From positions 1 to 21,139 of the IMG/VR virus record IMGVR_UViG_3300037517_002541: 21,139 nt of DNA; one strand, 5' to 3'. This document shows positions 8,499 to 14,011 of this stretch, piece after piece (positions within the stretch are counted from its first letter, which is position 1; every line of letters begins with the position of its first letter). The notes beneath the pieces are model-generated. The model did no database searches, had not been told where the DNA came from, and saw only the letters and a list, made by a program, of their open reading frames with translations. The DNA is from a virus. A program made the position numbers and the translations under genes.

Positions 8499-9249
8499 AC
8501 TTCGCATCACCACCTCAGGCGGCACCAAGATCGAACTCGATATTCCAATCGACGATTCTACGCCAGCTTCCATCCAGTCCGCTGTACCTTATCAGCCAGC
8601 ACCCGAACCTGTGGTAGAAACGGCCACAGAGACGCAGGACGAGGTAGTTCGTTTGTTTGATGAGCCAACGCCTGTTCAGCCAGCAACGGATCTTGAGGAT
8701 GCAATGTGGAAGCACAAGACCTCGCCAACCTTTCCGTCGAACAAGGATCTTGAACCGACAGGCAAACGCTACACCTCAGTCGAGGCAATGGTTGAGGATA
8801 CTTGCCCTGAGATTCTCGATGCATTCAAGCAAAGCCTACAGCAAGGGGAAGGGGAAAAGGGGGAAGATGGTAGGATAGGGGGTGTGGGGGAAAGGAAGGA
8901 AGATGGGGAAAAGGGGAAACCCGAGCGATCCATTGCGTTTGATTTTAAATTCATGTGCAAAGGTAAAGATGACTACACGCCACCAGACTTGTTGGTTCAA
9001 AACCATCTTGCCGCTTACGGCGAGGAGTTTGTCATTGCCCAGTATCGCGAAGCTCAAAACTGGCTACTCACAAACACGCACAAGTTGAAGACACTTGGAG
9101 GAACCGGAAAGTATCTTTCTGGATGGCTAAAGCGATCCAAGAAGTATCAAGACGATGAAGCTCGCAAGTTGGCGGCACAACCAGTTCGCGTTTTCCAAAA
9201 AGCAGATAATTTATTGAGCAATGCAAACACGCAAACAGAAGGGTGGTAA
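8491..9249 (+). CDS. Candidate helicase loader / primosomal replication protein with a purine-tract-encoded linker
   Basis: This encodes 252 aa from the ATG at 8491; reading further upstream only re-reads the preceding gene. The N-terminal 90 residues are acidic and Pro-rich, followed by a short helical region (95-117). A low-complexity Gly/Glu/Lys/Arg linker (119-143) is encoded by a G-rich purine tract. The C-terminal region (165-220) includes FVIAQYREAQNWLLTNTHKL and GTGKYLSGWLKRSKKY. The latter resembles the W-L-x-x-N-x-(x)n-K-T-x-x-G-x-x-(R/K)-(F/Y)-(I/L)-x-x-W-L motif at the C-terminus of many phage replication O, DnaD and DnaT-like proteins. It overlaps the DnaB-like gene by 29 bases, where loaders often sit. 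The loader role is inferred; there is no AAA+ motif, so it is not a DnaC-type ATPase. Confidence 0.55.
   Translation: MIKLRITTSGGTKIELDIPIDDSTPASIQSAVPYQPAPEPVVETATETQDEVVRLFDEPTPVQPATDLEDAMWKHKTSPTFPSNKDLEPTGKRYTSVEAMVEDTCPEILDAFKQSLQQGEGEKGEDGRIGGVGERKEDGEKGKPERSIAFDFKFMCKGKDDYTPPDLLVQNHLAAYGEEFVIAQYREAQNWLLTNTHKLKTLGGTGKYLSGWLKRSKKYQDDEARKLAAQPVRVFQKADNLLSNANTQTEGW
8845..8916 (+). repeat. G-run purine tract, potentially G-quadruplex or triplex forming, within the candidate loader gene
   Basis: In 72 bases on the plus strand there are seven runs of four or five G (GGGGAAGGGGAAAAGGGGG, GGGGG, GGGGG, GGGG, GGGG) with almost no C. It encodes residues 119-143 of the upstream protein as a Gly/Glu/Lys linker. 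Irregular GGGGA-type repeats like this are familiar from some cyanobacterial genomes, which is a weak host hint. Lying just before the helicase gene, it could act as an unwinding or replication-pausing element. Confidence 0.7.
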
Positions 9250-9940
9250 CCCAACGCCAGATCTTGAGTTCTGCCGTGCAGAGGAGGCCGAGAAAGGACT
9301 TGTCAGCATCATCCTGAACAACCCGGACGAGGCGTTGCTAAAGATAACCGAAGCAGCCTTTAGCGTTGCTGACATCTTCGACATCCAGCTCCGAAACATT
9401 GCAGAGATTACCCTCCAGCAGGCGGCTCAAGGTAAGGCGACTGACATCCGCGTCATCTACGAGTTGGCACGCAAAGATACTCATCTGGAGTTTTATCAGT
9501 TGAGTGACTTGTACACGGCTTGTCCGATCTTGTCGCTCGCTAGTGAGTTCATCGAGCTAACCCGTACAGCAGCAAAGCGCAGGACTATGCAGATAGTATT
9601 GCACAACGCACAGACGGATATCCGATCCGGGGACTTGAATGAGTTCCTAACGGGACTAGTGGCAGTATCGGAAGGAGTGCAAAATGAGATTGCTCCTCCT
9701 AAAGTGCTTGACACTAAAGCTCAATTAATGGAGGCAACTACACGCTATGAGACTGGCGATGACAACAGCACCAGAATCAGAACTGGCTTTCCAGAGATTG
9801 ATAACATGACACCGATGCGCGAATCAGATTTGATCGTCGTTGGTGGCGAAACAAAATCAGGGAAAACAACTTGGGTACTAAACGTAATCGCAAACATAAT
9901 CAAACATGAAATTAGTCAACTTAACACCGCACAAAATTAA
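9221..9940 (+). CDS. Replicative DNA helicase DnaB, N-terminal half (domain, linker and Walker A only)
   Basis: This encodes 239 aa. The first 100 residues follow the DnaB N-terminal domain pattern (AEEAEKGLVSIILNNPDEAL, then LRNIAEITLQ and ELARKDTHLEF). A linker helix region follows, then RIRTGFPEIDNMTPMRESDL with the typical entry to the RecA-like domain. Walker A is GGETKSGKTT (208-217) with Lys215. The frame then runs through the following helix (WVLNVIANIIK) and stops after 9 further residues that do not look like helicase. Everything C-terminal, including Walker B, is missing here and is encoded separately at 11244-11840. The last 35 bases overlap the next gene. Alone it cannot complete an ATP site, so it should need its partner polypeptide. 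Helicase identity is very secure. Confidence 0.92.
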   Translation: MQTRKQKGGNPTPDLEFCRAEEAEKGLVSIILNNPDEALLKITEAAFSVADIFDIQLRNIAEITLQQAAQGKATDIRVIYELARKDTHLEFYQLSDLYTACPILSLASEFIELTRTAAKRRTMQIVLHNAQTDIRSGDLNEFLTGLVAVSEGVQNEIAPPKVLDTKAQLMEATTRYETGDDNSTRIRTGFPEIDNMTPMRESDLIVVGGETKSGKTTWVLNVIANIIKHEISQLNTAQN

Positions 9941-10229
9941 CATCACCGGATACGGCGACATCGAGCCGTCAGGCACAATCCCGCGCAGCCACTCGTACCT
10001 CTCGCAGGTAGACTCCGTTGAGGGCATACCAATCATGCTCTCCACACAGGGAGACGTATCCAATATGCCTCCTGCAAAAAAAGGCGTGCTATACGTTGTG
10101 AGTTCGTATATCCGTGAATGCCTGCCGGAACGAGCAGACTTGCTCTCTCCGTCAAAATTGATTCGCGATCAGGGTGGTAACATCATCGGTTGCGGAGCAT
10201 TACAAGCCAACAACAGCTACAAGAAATGA
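9906..10229 (+). CDS. NLTPH-type small conserved protein, inserted within the split helicase locus
   Basis: This encodes 107 aa. The opening MKLVNLTPHKINI, the IPIMLSTQGDVSNMPPAKKG region, the YVVSSYIRECLPERADLLSP segment and the closing IRDQGGNIIGCGAL match a family I know from many phage and bacterial genomes (N-L-T-P-H; G-I-P-(V/I); G-x-(V/I)-x-x-(L/M)-P-x; Y-(I/V)-V-S; R-x-D-(L/V)-x-x-P; V/I-R-D-x-x-G-x-(I/V)-I-G-C). I know no established biochemical function. The predicted fold is small and beta-rich. Its start codon sits exactly at the breakpoint of the helicase gene, so its arrival probably accompanied or caused the split. It ends in an ATGA overlap with the RecE-like gene. Confidence 0.8.
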   Translation: MKLVNLTPHKINITGYGDIEPSGTIPRSHSYLSQVDSVEGIPIMLSTQGDVSNMPPAKKGVLYVVSSYIRECLPERADLLSPSKLIRDQGGNIIGCGALQANNSYKK

Positions 10230-10999
10230 AAAAAGAACTAATCCTAGACCTAGAAATGAACCAGTACAGAAAGCTCGACGGGCTTTCTAAGCATCAACTT
10301 GATGCTTTCAGCGTGTGCCCATCCTACTACAAGTGGCGCGGAACTCAGGAGTGGAAGCCATCAAAGGAGATGGAACTTGGCACTTGCATTCACTCACTTG
10401 CTCTTGAGGGGCGCGTGGACTATGTGCAGGCACCAGAGATCAATCGTCGCACTAACGCCGGAAAGGCCGAGTGGGAAGCCTTTTGCTACGACAATCAAGG
10501 TAAGATCGTCGTCAACGCCGAGGAAGCCGCTCGCATTGAAGGTGCAGTCAAAGCCTGCGAGCCACTGCTTAACATGATCTCTGCAAAGAAGATCATCGAA
10601 GGCAGTATGTTCTGGGAAAGAGGCGGCATGCAGTGCAAGGGCAGGCCAGATGTTATTACCGAGATCAAGGGCAAGCCAGCAATTGTGGATCTAAAGACCA
10701 CAAGCGACATCATGCGCTTTGATAGCAAGTTCTTTAGCCTTAAGTACGACAGGCAGGCAGCATGGTACGCTTATGGGCTAAAGCAGATTCACGACCTTGA
10801 TGAAGTGGACTTCTACTTTCTTGTGGTAGACACCGAAGAGCCGTTCTTGGCTCAGTGGGTTAAGCCAGAACAAGAGGTTCTAGATAGCGCAAATGTGAAG
10901 CTAGACCTTGCTGTTGCAGGCTTGAAGCATTGCATAGAGCAGGATGTGTGGCCCGGACTTCCAACCATCAGGACGATCAGTAAACGCTCATGGGACTAG
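10226..10999 (+). CDS. RecE-like exonuclease (exonuclease VIII nuclease domain, PD-(D/E)XK)
   Basis: This encodes 257 aa from the ATG at 10226, which overlaps the upstream stop as ATGA. The features are those of the RecE C-terminal nuclease family: LSKHQLDAFSVCPSYYKW, GTCIHSLAL with His56, CKGRPDVI with Asp142, AIVDLKTTSDI with Asp155-x-Lys157, and YDRQAAWYAYGL with the Gln and Tyr of the family's QxxxY box. These match the H, D, DxK, Q/Y order of processive 5'-3' dsDNA exonucleases. The full-length E. coli RecE protein is much longer but its active domain is about this size. The expected role is resecting dsDNA ends for recombination with an ssDNA-annealing protein. No RecT/Beta/Erf-like gene is visible nearby; the OB-fold protein at 6979 is the only candidate partner here. 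The gene is intact and lies between the two helicase halves. Confidence 0.85.
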   Translation: MKKELILDLEMNQYRKLDGLSKHQLDAFSVCPSYYKWRGTQEWKPSKEMELGTCIHSLALEGRVDYVQAPEINRRTNAGKAEWEAFCYDNQGKIVVNAEEAARIEGAVKACEPLLNMISAKKIIEGSMFWERGGMQCKGRPDVITEIKGKPAIVDLKTTSDIMRFDSKFFSLKYDRQAAWYAYGLKQIHDLDEVDFYFLVVDTEEPFLAQWVKPEQEVLDSANVKLDLAVAGLKHCIEQDVWPGLPTIRTISKRSWD

Positions 11000-11235
11000 A
11001 CTACATTGTCTTCCGCAAGACGACTGTCATTGCAGATGTGAAGCTGCCAAGGCCGAAGATTACCAATGACGTTGTCTTCCGTGGAACCAAGGAAGAAGCA
11101 TACAAGCATCTTGAAGAGATCGAGAAGCTGCCACAGAACCAGTCAAGTGATGTGATCCAAGTGGATCTTAAAGTGGTCAAGTACGATGGACAGAAGTCAA
11201 ACACATCAGCAAGACCCGGAAATGGAAAACGATAA
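10990..11235 (+). CDS. Hypothetical protein (81 aa) inside the helicase-splitting insert
   Basis: This encodes 81 aa. The ATG at 10990 overlaps the RecE-like stop by 10 bases and the stop lies 8 bases before the helicase C-half. The sequence MGLDYIVFRKTTVIADVKLP suggests beta strands, with a helix in the middle (TKEEAYKHLEEIEKL) and a basic, Ser/Gly-rich tail. I do not recognise the family. Its tight coupling to the exonuclease gene suggests a functional link such as an exonuclease partner or inhibitor, but nothing in the sequence proves it. Confidence 0.65.
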   Translation: MGLDYIVFRKTTVIADVKLPRPKITNDVVFRGTKEEAYKHLEEIEKLPQNQSSDVIQVDLKVVKYDGQKSNTSARPGNGKR

Positions 11236-11243
11236 ACTAAAAA

Positions 11244-11840
11244 ATGAAAAAAGGAATAATGATAGTCAGTCTGGAGATGTCTGCCCAGCAGATCATTGAT
11301 AGACTTGTAGCCAACTTAGGCGAGGTATCTTTGCGCTCTCTGGCAGAGGGCGTTAAAAGCGAGGGCGAGATGAAGGGTGTGTTCAAGGCTATGAACGCAC
11401 TCAACAAGGTGCCGATTGTGATCCGTGATGATCTGCACGACATTGCGTCCATAGTGGCAGCAGCGCGAGCGATGGGTAAGTCAAAGGACGGACTGAAGAT
11501 CTTGTTTATCGATTACATCCAGCTAGTGCGCTGTGACCTGACAAGTCACAAGGATATCACCCGTGAGCGTGAGGTGGCCGAGGTTAGCCGCAGGTTGCGT
11601 TTGCTGGGCCTTGAACTTGGGTGCGTGGTGTTTGCCATTACGCAACTCAACGAGCAGGGCAGGGCACGCGAGAGCCGGGCAATCGGACAAGACGCGACTG
11701 CGGTTGTGATCGTCAAGCTCACAGAAGATGCTGGAGAGCGCGAGATTAGCATCCCTATCCAACGCTCAGGCCCATCGGGCGTAAGCACCAAGCTAGGCTT
11801 TTCAGGCAGGCACGCAAAGTTCTTCTCTCTACCAAAATGA
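11244..11840 (+). CDS. Replicative DNA helicase DnaB, C-terminal half (Walker B onward)
   Basis: This encodes 198 aa. It begins MKKGIMIVSLEMSAQQIIDR, the strand and SLEM motif that normally follow the Walker A helix in DnaB. Walker B is ILFIDYIQL with Asp90. The H3 motif is AITQLNEQGR (Gln134), followed by RESRAIGQDATAVV (arginine and QD motif). H4 is IPIQRSGPSG, then KLGFSGRHAKF at the end. All C-terminal core motifs are present, but Walker A is absent and lies on the product of 9221-9940. A TAA in frame at 11238-11240 shows the frame cannot extend upstream. No Shine-Dalgarno is visible; the leader is TAAACTAAAAA. Together the halves give about 435 aa, near the normal DnaB length. It overlaps the next gene by 4 bases. 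Confidence 0.92.
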   Translation: MKKGIMIVSLEMSAQQIIDRLVANLGEVSLRSLAEGVKSEGEMKGVFKAMNALNKVPIVIRDDLHDIASIVAAARAMGKSKDGLKILFIDYIQLVRCDLTSHKDITREREVAEVSRRLRLLGLELGCVVFAITQLNEQGRARESRAIGQDATAVVIVKLTEDAGEREISIPIQRSGPSGVSTKLGFSGRHAKFFSLPK

Positions 11841-12202
11841 GCGCACAAGTCATCGATAACCTGATGGAGCAAATAAAAACCTTGCGACTGCAACAACAGA
11901 TCGATATAGGTGAAACTGTCGGTAAACTAACAAACGAAATCAAATATATGGAAACCCAAATCAATCAGTATGTTGAAGCGCACAACAGACAAGCGCAGGT
12001 AATCGCGGATCTGCGATCCACCTTAATCGTGTACAGGCACTTAACCTCGAAGTCACAGGAGTGCATCGAGAAACTGGCGCAACGGGTACGCAACCGTACC
12101 CCAGACGATATGTCCTCGTTCCCCGGAGATCGAGCAGCCCTACTGGATGCAGATATGGTTCTGTCCCAGATCTACAAAACCTTCCAAGCGGAGCAGGCTT
12201 AA
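11837..12202 (+). CDS. Hypothetical coiled-coil protein (121 aa)
   Basis: This encodes 121 aa, starting in an ATGA overlap with the helicase C-half. Residues 1-85 are almost entirely heptad-like helix (MEQIKTLRLQQQIDIGETVG, then METQINQYVEAHNRQAQVIADL), so a dimeric coiled coil is likely. The last 30 residues are a short separate segment (SSFPGDRAALLDADMVLSQI). I see no motif for catalysis, metal binding or membranes. It sits directly after the helicase half in the same operon, so an oligomerisation or helicase-accessory role can be imagined but not shown. Confidence 0.65.
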   Translation: MSAQVIDNLMEQIKTLRLQQQIDIGETVGKLTNEIKYMETQINQYVEAHNRQAQVIADLRSTLIVYRHLTSKSQECIEKLAQRVRNRTPDDMSSFPGDRAALLDADMVLSQIYKTFQAEQA

Positions 12203-12203
12203 T

Positions 12204-12539
12204 ATGAGATCAAAAGACGATATTCTTGCAATCAAAGAACTTGAAGGCACAGTAGAGTACTTGCATCGTCATTATGAGGATGTTGTAGAAGAGCGTGACA
12301 AGGCTCGCGCTGAAGTGGAGCAACTCAAGCAAGCCCTGCACGATGCAAGGCTGGAGAACAGCGCACAGGCAATGCTGCTTGAGCGGAAACGCCCAGAGCC
12401 ATCTAGGCTAGAGATTGCAGCTATGTTTAAAGCGGCATGGTTGGCAAACTCAGACTATAAATCCGAAGATGCTTGCGATGACGGCTGGTGGATCGAGCAG
12501 GCAGATAAACTCATAGAAGCAGCAAAGGAGGGGAAATGA
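12204..12539 (+). CDS. Hypothetical coiled-coil protein (111 aa)
   Basis: This encodes 111 aa from the ATG at 12204, 1 base after the previous stop, with GGAG about 10 bases upstream; reading further upstream only re-reads the preceding gene. Residues 5-65 form a long charged helix with heptads (YEDVVEERDKARAEVEQLKQ, then ALHDARLENSAQAMLLE). The C-terminal part (LEIAAMFKAAWLANSDY, then DDGWWIEQADKLIEAAKEGK) resembles the short Trp-containing tail found on many small phage proteins of unknown function. It ends at 12539, overlapping the next start by 4 bases. Confidence 0.65.
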   Translation: MRSKDDILAIKELEGTVEYLHRHYEDVVEERDKARAEVEQLKQALHDARLENSAQAMLLERKRPEPSRLEIAAMFKAAWLANSDYKSEDACDDGWWIEQADKLIEAAKEGK

Positions 12540-12730
12540 GTGACGAGAAGTCAATACGCGACAAGGTGCATCAGTTAACTGACACGCTACTTAGACTGGA
12601 GCGATATTTGGCGAGTTACGCACAATGTCAAGTTTACTGTGGGCGCATAAACAACTGGAAGGGAGAGGTAAAAGACTCGCTTTCAACGATGAACGATCAA
12701 ATAAAAAACATACTAGAACAACTAAAATGA
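12536..12730 (+). CDS. Hypothetical small helical protein (64 aa)
   Basis: This encodes 64 aa. A good Shine-Dalgarno (AGGAGG in AAAGGAGGGGAAATG) lies just before the ATG, which itself overlaps the upstream stop. The protein is predicted almost all-helical (VHQLTDTLLRLERYLASYAQ, NDQIKNILEQLK) with two cysteines in the middle. I do not recognise a family. The end overlaps the next start as ATGA. Confidence 0.6.
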   Translation: MSDEKSIRDKVHQLTDTLLRLERYLASYAQCQVYCGRINNWKGEVKDSLSTMNDQIKNILEQLK

Positions 12731-13095
12731 CCGACGAACAAATCAACGCAGCGATTGCGGAGGTGTGCGGTTGGGAGGACATCACTGAATCAGTAGCTCC
12801 AGAGGAGTTTCGGCGCAGGGCAACTGGAATGTTGCGCGATAAGCACGGCAATAGGACACCTCTCAAGCAGATCCCAAACTACTGCACCAACCTCAACGCC
12901 ATGCATGAGGCGGAGGCAACATTAAGTGTTAGTTGCAGGATGGACTATCCAACTGTGCTGCTTAGGGTTCTATTTGAGTTAGACAAATACACATGGTATG
13001 CAACTGGTGGATTCACTCATATTACAACTACAGCCCGGCAACGCGCAGAGGCGTTTCTGCGTACACTAGGCAAATGGGAGGAGGAACAGAAATGA
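12727..13095 (+). CDS. Phage ABA-sandwich-domain-like protein (122 aa)
   Basis: This encodes 122 aa from the ATG at 12727, overlapping the previous stop by 4 bases; reading further upstream only re-reads the preceding gene. The pattern MTDEQINAAIAEVCGWEDI, IPNYCTNLNAMHEAEATL, then ITTTARQRAEAFLRTLGKWE is that of the small phage family with an alpha-beta-alpha sandwich domain: an N-terminal helix ending in G-W, a central N-Y-C-x-D/N-L-N-A-M-H-E-A segment and a final A-T-A-R-Q-R-A-E-A-(F/L)-(L/I)-R-(T/A)-(L/I)-G-(K/L)-W helix. The family is common in phage accessory regions with no known function. The match to the family pattern is strong. Confidence 0.8.
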   Translation: MTDEQINAAIAEVCGWEDITESVAPEEFRRRATGMLRDKHGNRTPLKQIPNYCTNLNAMHEAEATLSVSCRMDYPTVLLRVLFELDKYTWYATGGFTHITTTARQRAEAFLRTLGKWEEEQK

Positions 13096-13229
13096 CTGAC
13101 AAAACGAAGTACATCATCATTGCCATCTTGTTCCCGTTGCTTGCTTACGCAGGCTTTAAGTTGCGGATTGCAGAGATCCGTTACTTTTCCAAGTGCTGCA
13201 ATTGCACACAGAATTGCACACAGAATTAA
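13092..13229 (+). CDS. Small single-pass membrane protein with Cys-rich tail (45 aa)
   Basis: This encodes 45 aa. The ATG at 13092 has a good upstream GGAGGA and overlaps the previous stop by 4 bases. Residues 6-25 (YIIIAILFPLLAYAGFKLRI) form one likely membrane helix with a short basic N-terminus. The C-terminus is unusual: SKCCNCTQNCTQN, where NCTQ is duplicated by a 12-base tandem repeat in the DNA. Small membrane proteins in this position may be involved in lysis (holin or spanin-like) or superinfection, but nothing identifies which. No endolysin is visible nearby. Confidence 0.55.
   Translation: MTDKTKYIIIAILFPLLAYAGFKLRIAEIRYFSKCCNCTQNCTQN
13200..13227 (+). repeat. Tandem 12-bp repeat AATTGCACACAG x2 plus AATT
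   Basis: Two perfect copies of AATTGCACACAG (13200-13211 and 13212-13223) are followed by AATT. The repeat is in frame, giving NCTQ-NCTQ in the membrane protein, and it ends 13 bases before the next start at 13241. It may be coding slippage or an operator for the gene at 13241. TTGCACA also occurs once in the gap at 8135-8141. Confidence 0.8.
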
Positions 13230-13240
13230 ACACGAAATGA

Positions 13241-13591
13241 ATGCGTGTCTTTATGGGAGCTTTCAAAAATAGACGGACACTATGGATACGCCGAGTTGAA
13301 GCTCGGTGCGGGATTGCGCCCCTCGACTTCAAGATGGCGCGGTACATCGAACTGCTTAACATTAGCAACATGCAGGACTTGCGCTGGTCGTTCACGACAC
13401 CGGGCAATGTGCGCGGCATTGGTGCTGGTACGATGAACAAGTTGCGTCAAATCGCAGGCTTGCCAATCAAAGAAAAAAGAACAACATGGAAGACCGAGGC
13501 ACAACACCTCTACAAACTACTAGAACAACATGGAATCGAATACATTAAAGAAAATCAAAAAGAATCCAATTCTCGAGCTGGACTTCTATGA
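13241..13591 (+). CDS. Hypothetical basic protein with a helix-hairpin-helix-like segment (116 aa)
   Basis: This encodes 116 aa, with the ATG at 13241 following the leader TTAAACACGAAATGA and no Shine-Dalgarno. The protein is basic (N-terminus MRVFMGAFKNRRTLWIRRVE). Residues 35-75 (ARYIELLNISNMQDLRWSFT, then GNVRGIGAGTMNKLRQIAGL) have a GIGxxTxxKL pattern like helix-hairpin-helix or RNA polymerase alpha C-terminal DNA-binding motifs. DNA binding is therefore plausible. The reading frame is unlike the alternative frame starting at 13245, which looks like low-quality coding. It overlaps the next gene by 62 bases, which is long and lowers certainty about one of the two boundaries. Confidence 0.55.
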   Translation: MRVFMGAFKNRRTLWIRRVEARCGIAPLDFKMARYIELLNISNMQDLRWSFTTPGNVRGIGAGTMNKLRQIAGLPIKEKRTTWKTEAQHLYKLLEQHGIEYIKENQKESNSRAGLL

Positions 13592-13739
13592 CTTAGATGT
13601 CACAGCATTCTTCTTAAACAAACACCGCAAGGCATTTATAGAAGAGATTATGGAGTTTGGCTACTCAAGGCAGTCAGCAACTAAGAAGGCAGAGAGGATC
13701 ATTCAAAGCATTTCCTTCCAATGTCTGCGCAACCTTTAA
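13530..13739 (+). CDS. Hypothetical small protein (69 aa)
   Basis: This encodes 69 aa, starting MESNTLKKIKKNPILELDFY within the end of the preceding gene. The predicted content is a short beta segment then helices (LNKHRKAFIEEIMEFGYSRQ, SATKKAERIIQSI). The only cysteine lies near the C-terminus and no known motif is visible. The 62-base overlap with the upstream gene and the 19-base overlap with the downstream one are compatible with dense phage packing. The gene is moderately supported by its normal amino-acid composition. Confidence 0.5.
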   Translation: MESNTLKKIKKNPILELDFYDLDVTAFFLNKHRKAFIEEIMEFGYSRQSATKKAERIIQSISFQCLRNL

Positions 13740-14011
13740 CGGAAGATTTCTATCGGCAAGCCAATCGTATTGTGCTAGATGCACTTAGGCGTAACATCGT
13801 TGTGTTTCCCGAGGATATCGGGGAGCGTAAAGGGTTTAGCTACAGAAAGATTGCGGCAGTCTGTGTGAAATGTGGTATTGATTACGAAAAGAACGTAACC
13901 ATCCAGAAGTTTTGCCAGCCTTGTGGCGAGATTGAATCCCGCGAAAGATACTTCAGGCGTAAACAGAGAAGACTCGATGCAAAAGCCAAAGAAAAAGAAG
14001 CGTCAGTATAA
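13721..14011 (+). CDS. Zinc-ribbon-type small protein (96 aa)
   Basis: This encodes 96 aa. CVKCGIDYEKNVTIQKFCQP followed by CG gives two CxxC knuckles (Cys48, Cys51, Cys65, Cys68) spaced 13 residues apart, a classical zinc ribbon. The N-terminus is helical (EDFYRQANRIVLDALRRNIV) and the C-terminus is very basic (RYFRRKQRRLDAKAKEKE), so nucleic-acid binding is likely. The neighbours are small phage regulators and the candidate small terminase, which overlaps by 35 bases. A role as transcriptional regulator or packaging accessory is possible; the sequence does not decide. Confidence 0.7.
   Translation: MSAQPLTEDFYRQANRIVLDALRRNIVVFPEDIGERKGFSYRKIAAVCVKCGIDYEKNVTIQKFCQPCGEIESRERYFRRKQRRLDAKAKEKEASV

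Noticed and set aside
9893-11243. Self-splicing intron between the helicase halves
   Set aside because: The spacer is almost fully coding with overlapping genes and leaves no room for the core of a group I or II intron. I could not run a covariance search, so this is rejected on space only.
9900-11250. Split intein or homing endonuclease explaining the broken helicase
   Set aside because: No intein-type N-terminal Cys/Ser block follows the N-half (only 9 residues remain) and no intein C-terminus (HN plus Cys/Ser/Thr) precedes the C-half, which starts with its own ATG after an in-frame stop. None of the three internal genes looks like LAGLIDADG, HNH or GIY-YIG.
9900-11250. Single frameshift or sequencing error breaking one helicase gene
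   Set aside because: The halves are separated by about 1.3 kb with three intact, differently related genes; an error of one or two bases cannot produce this.
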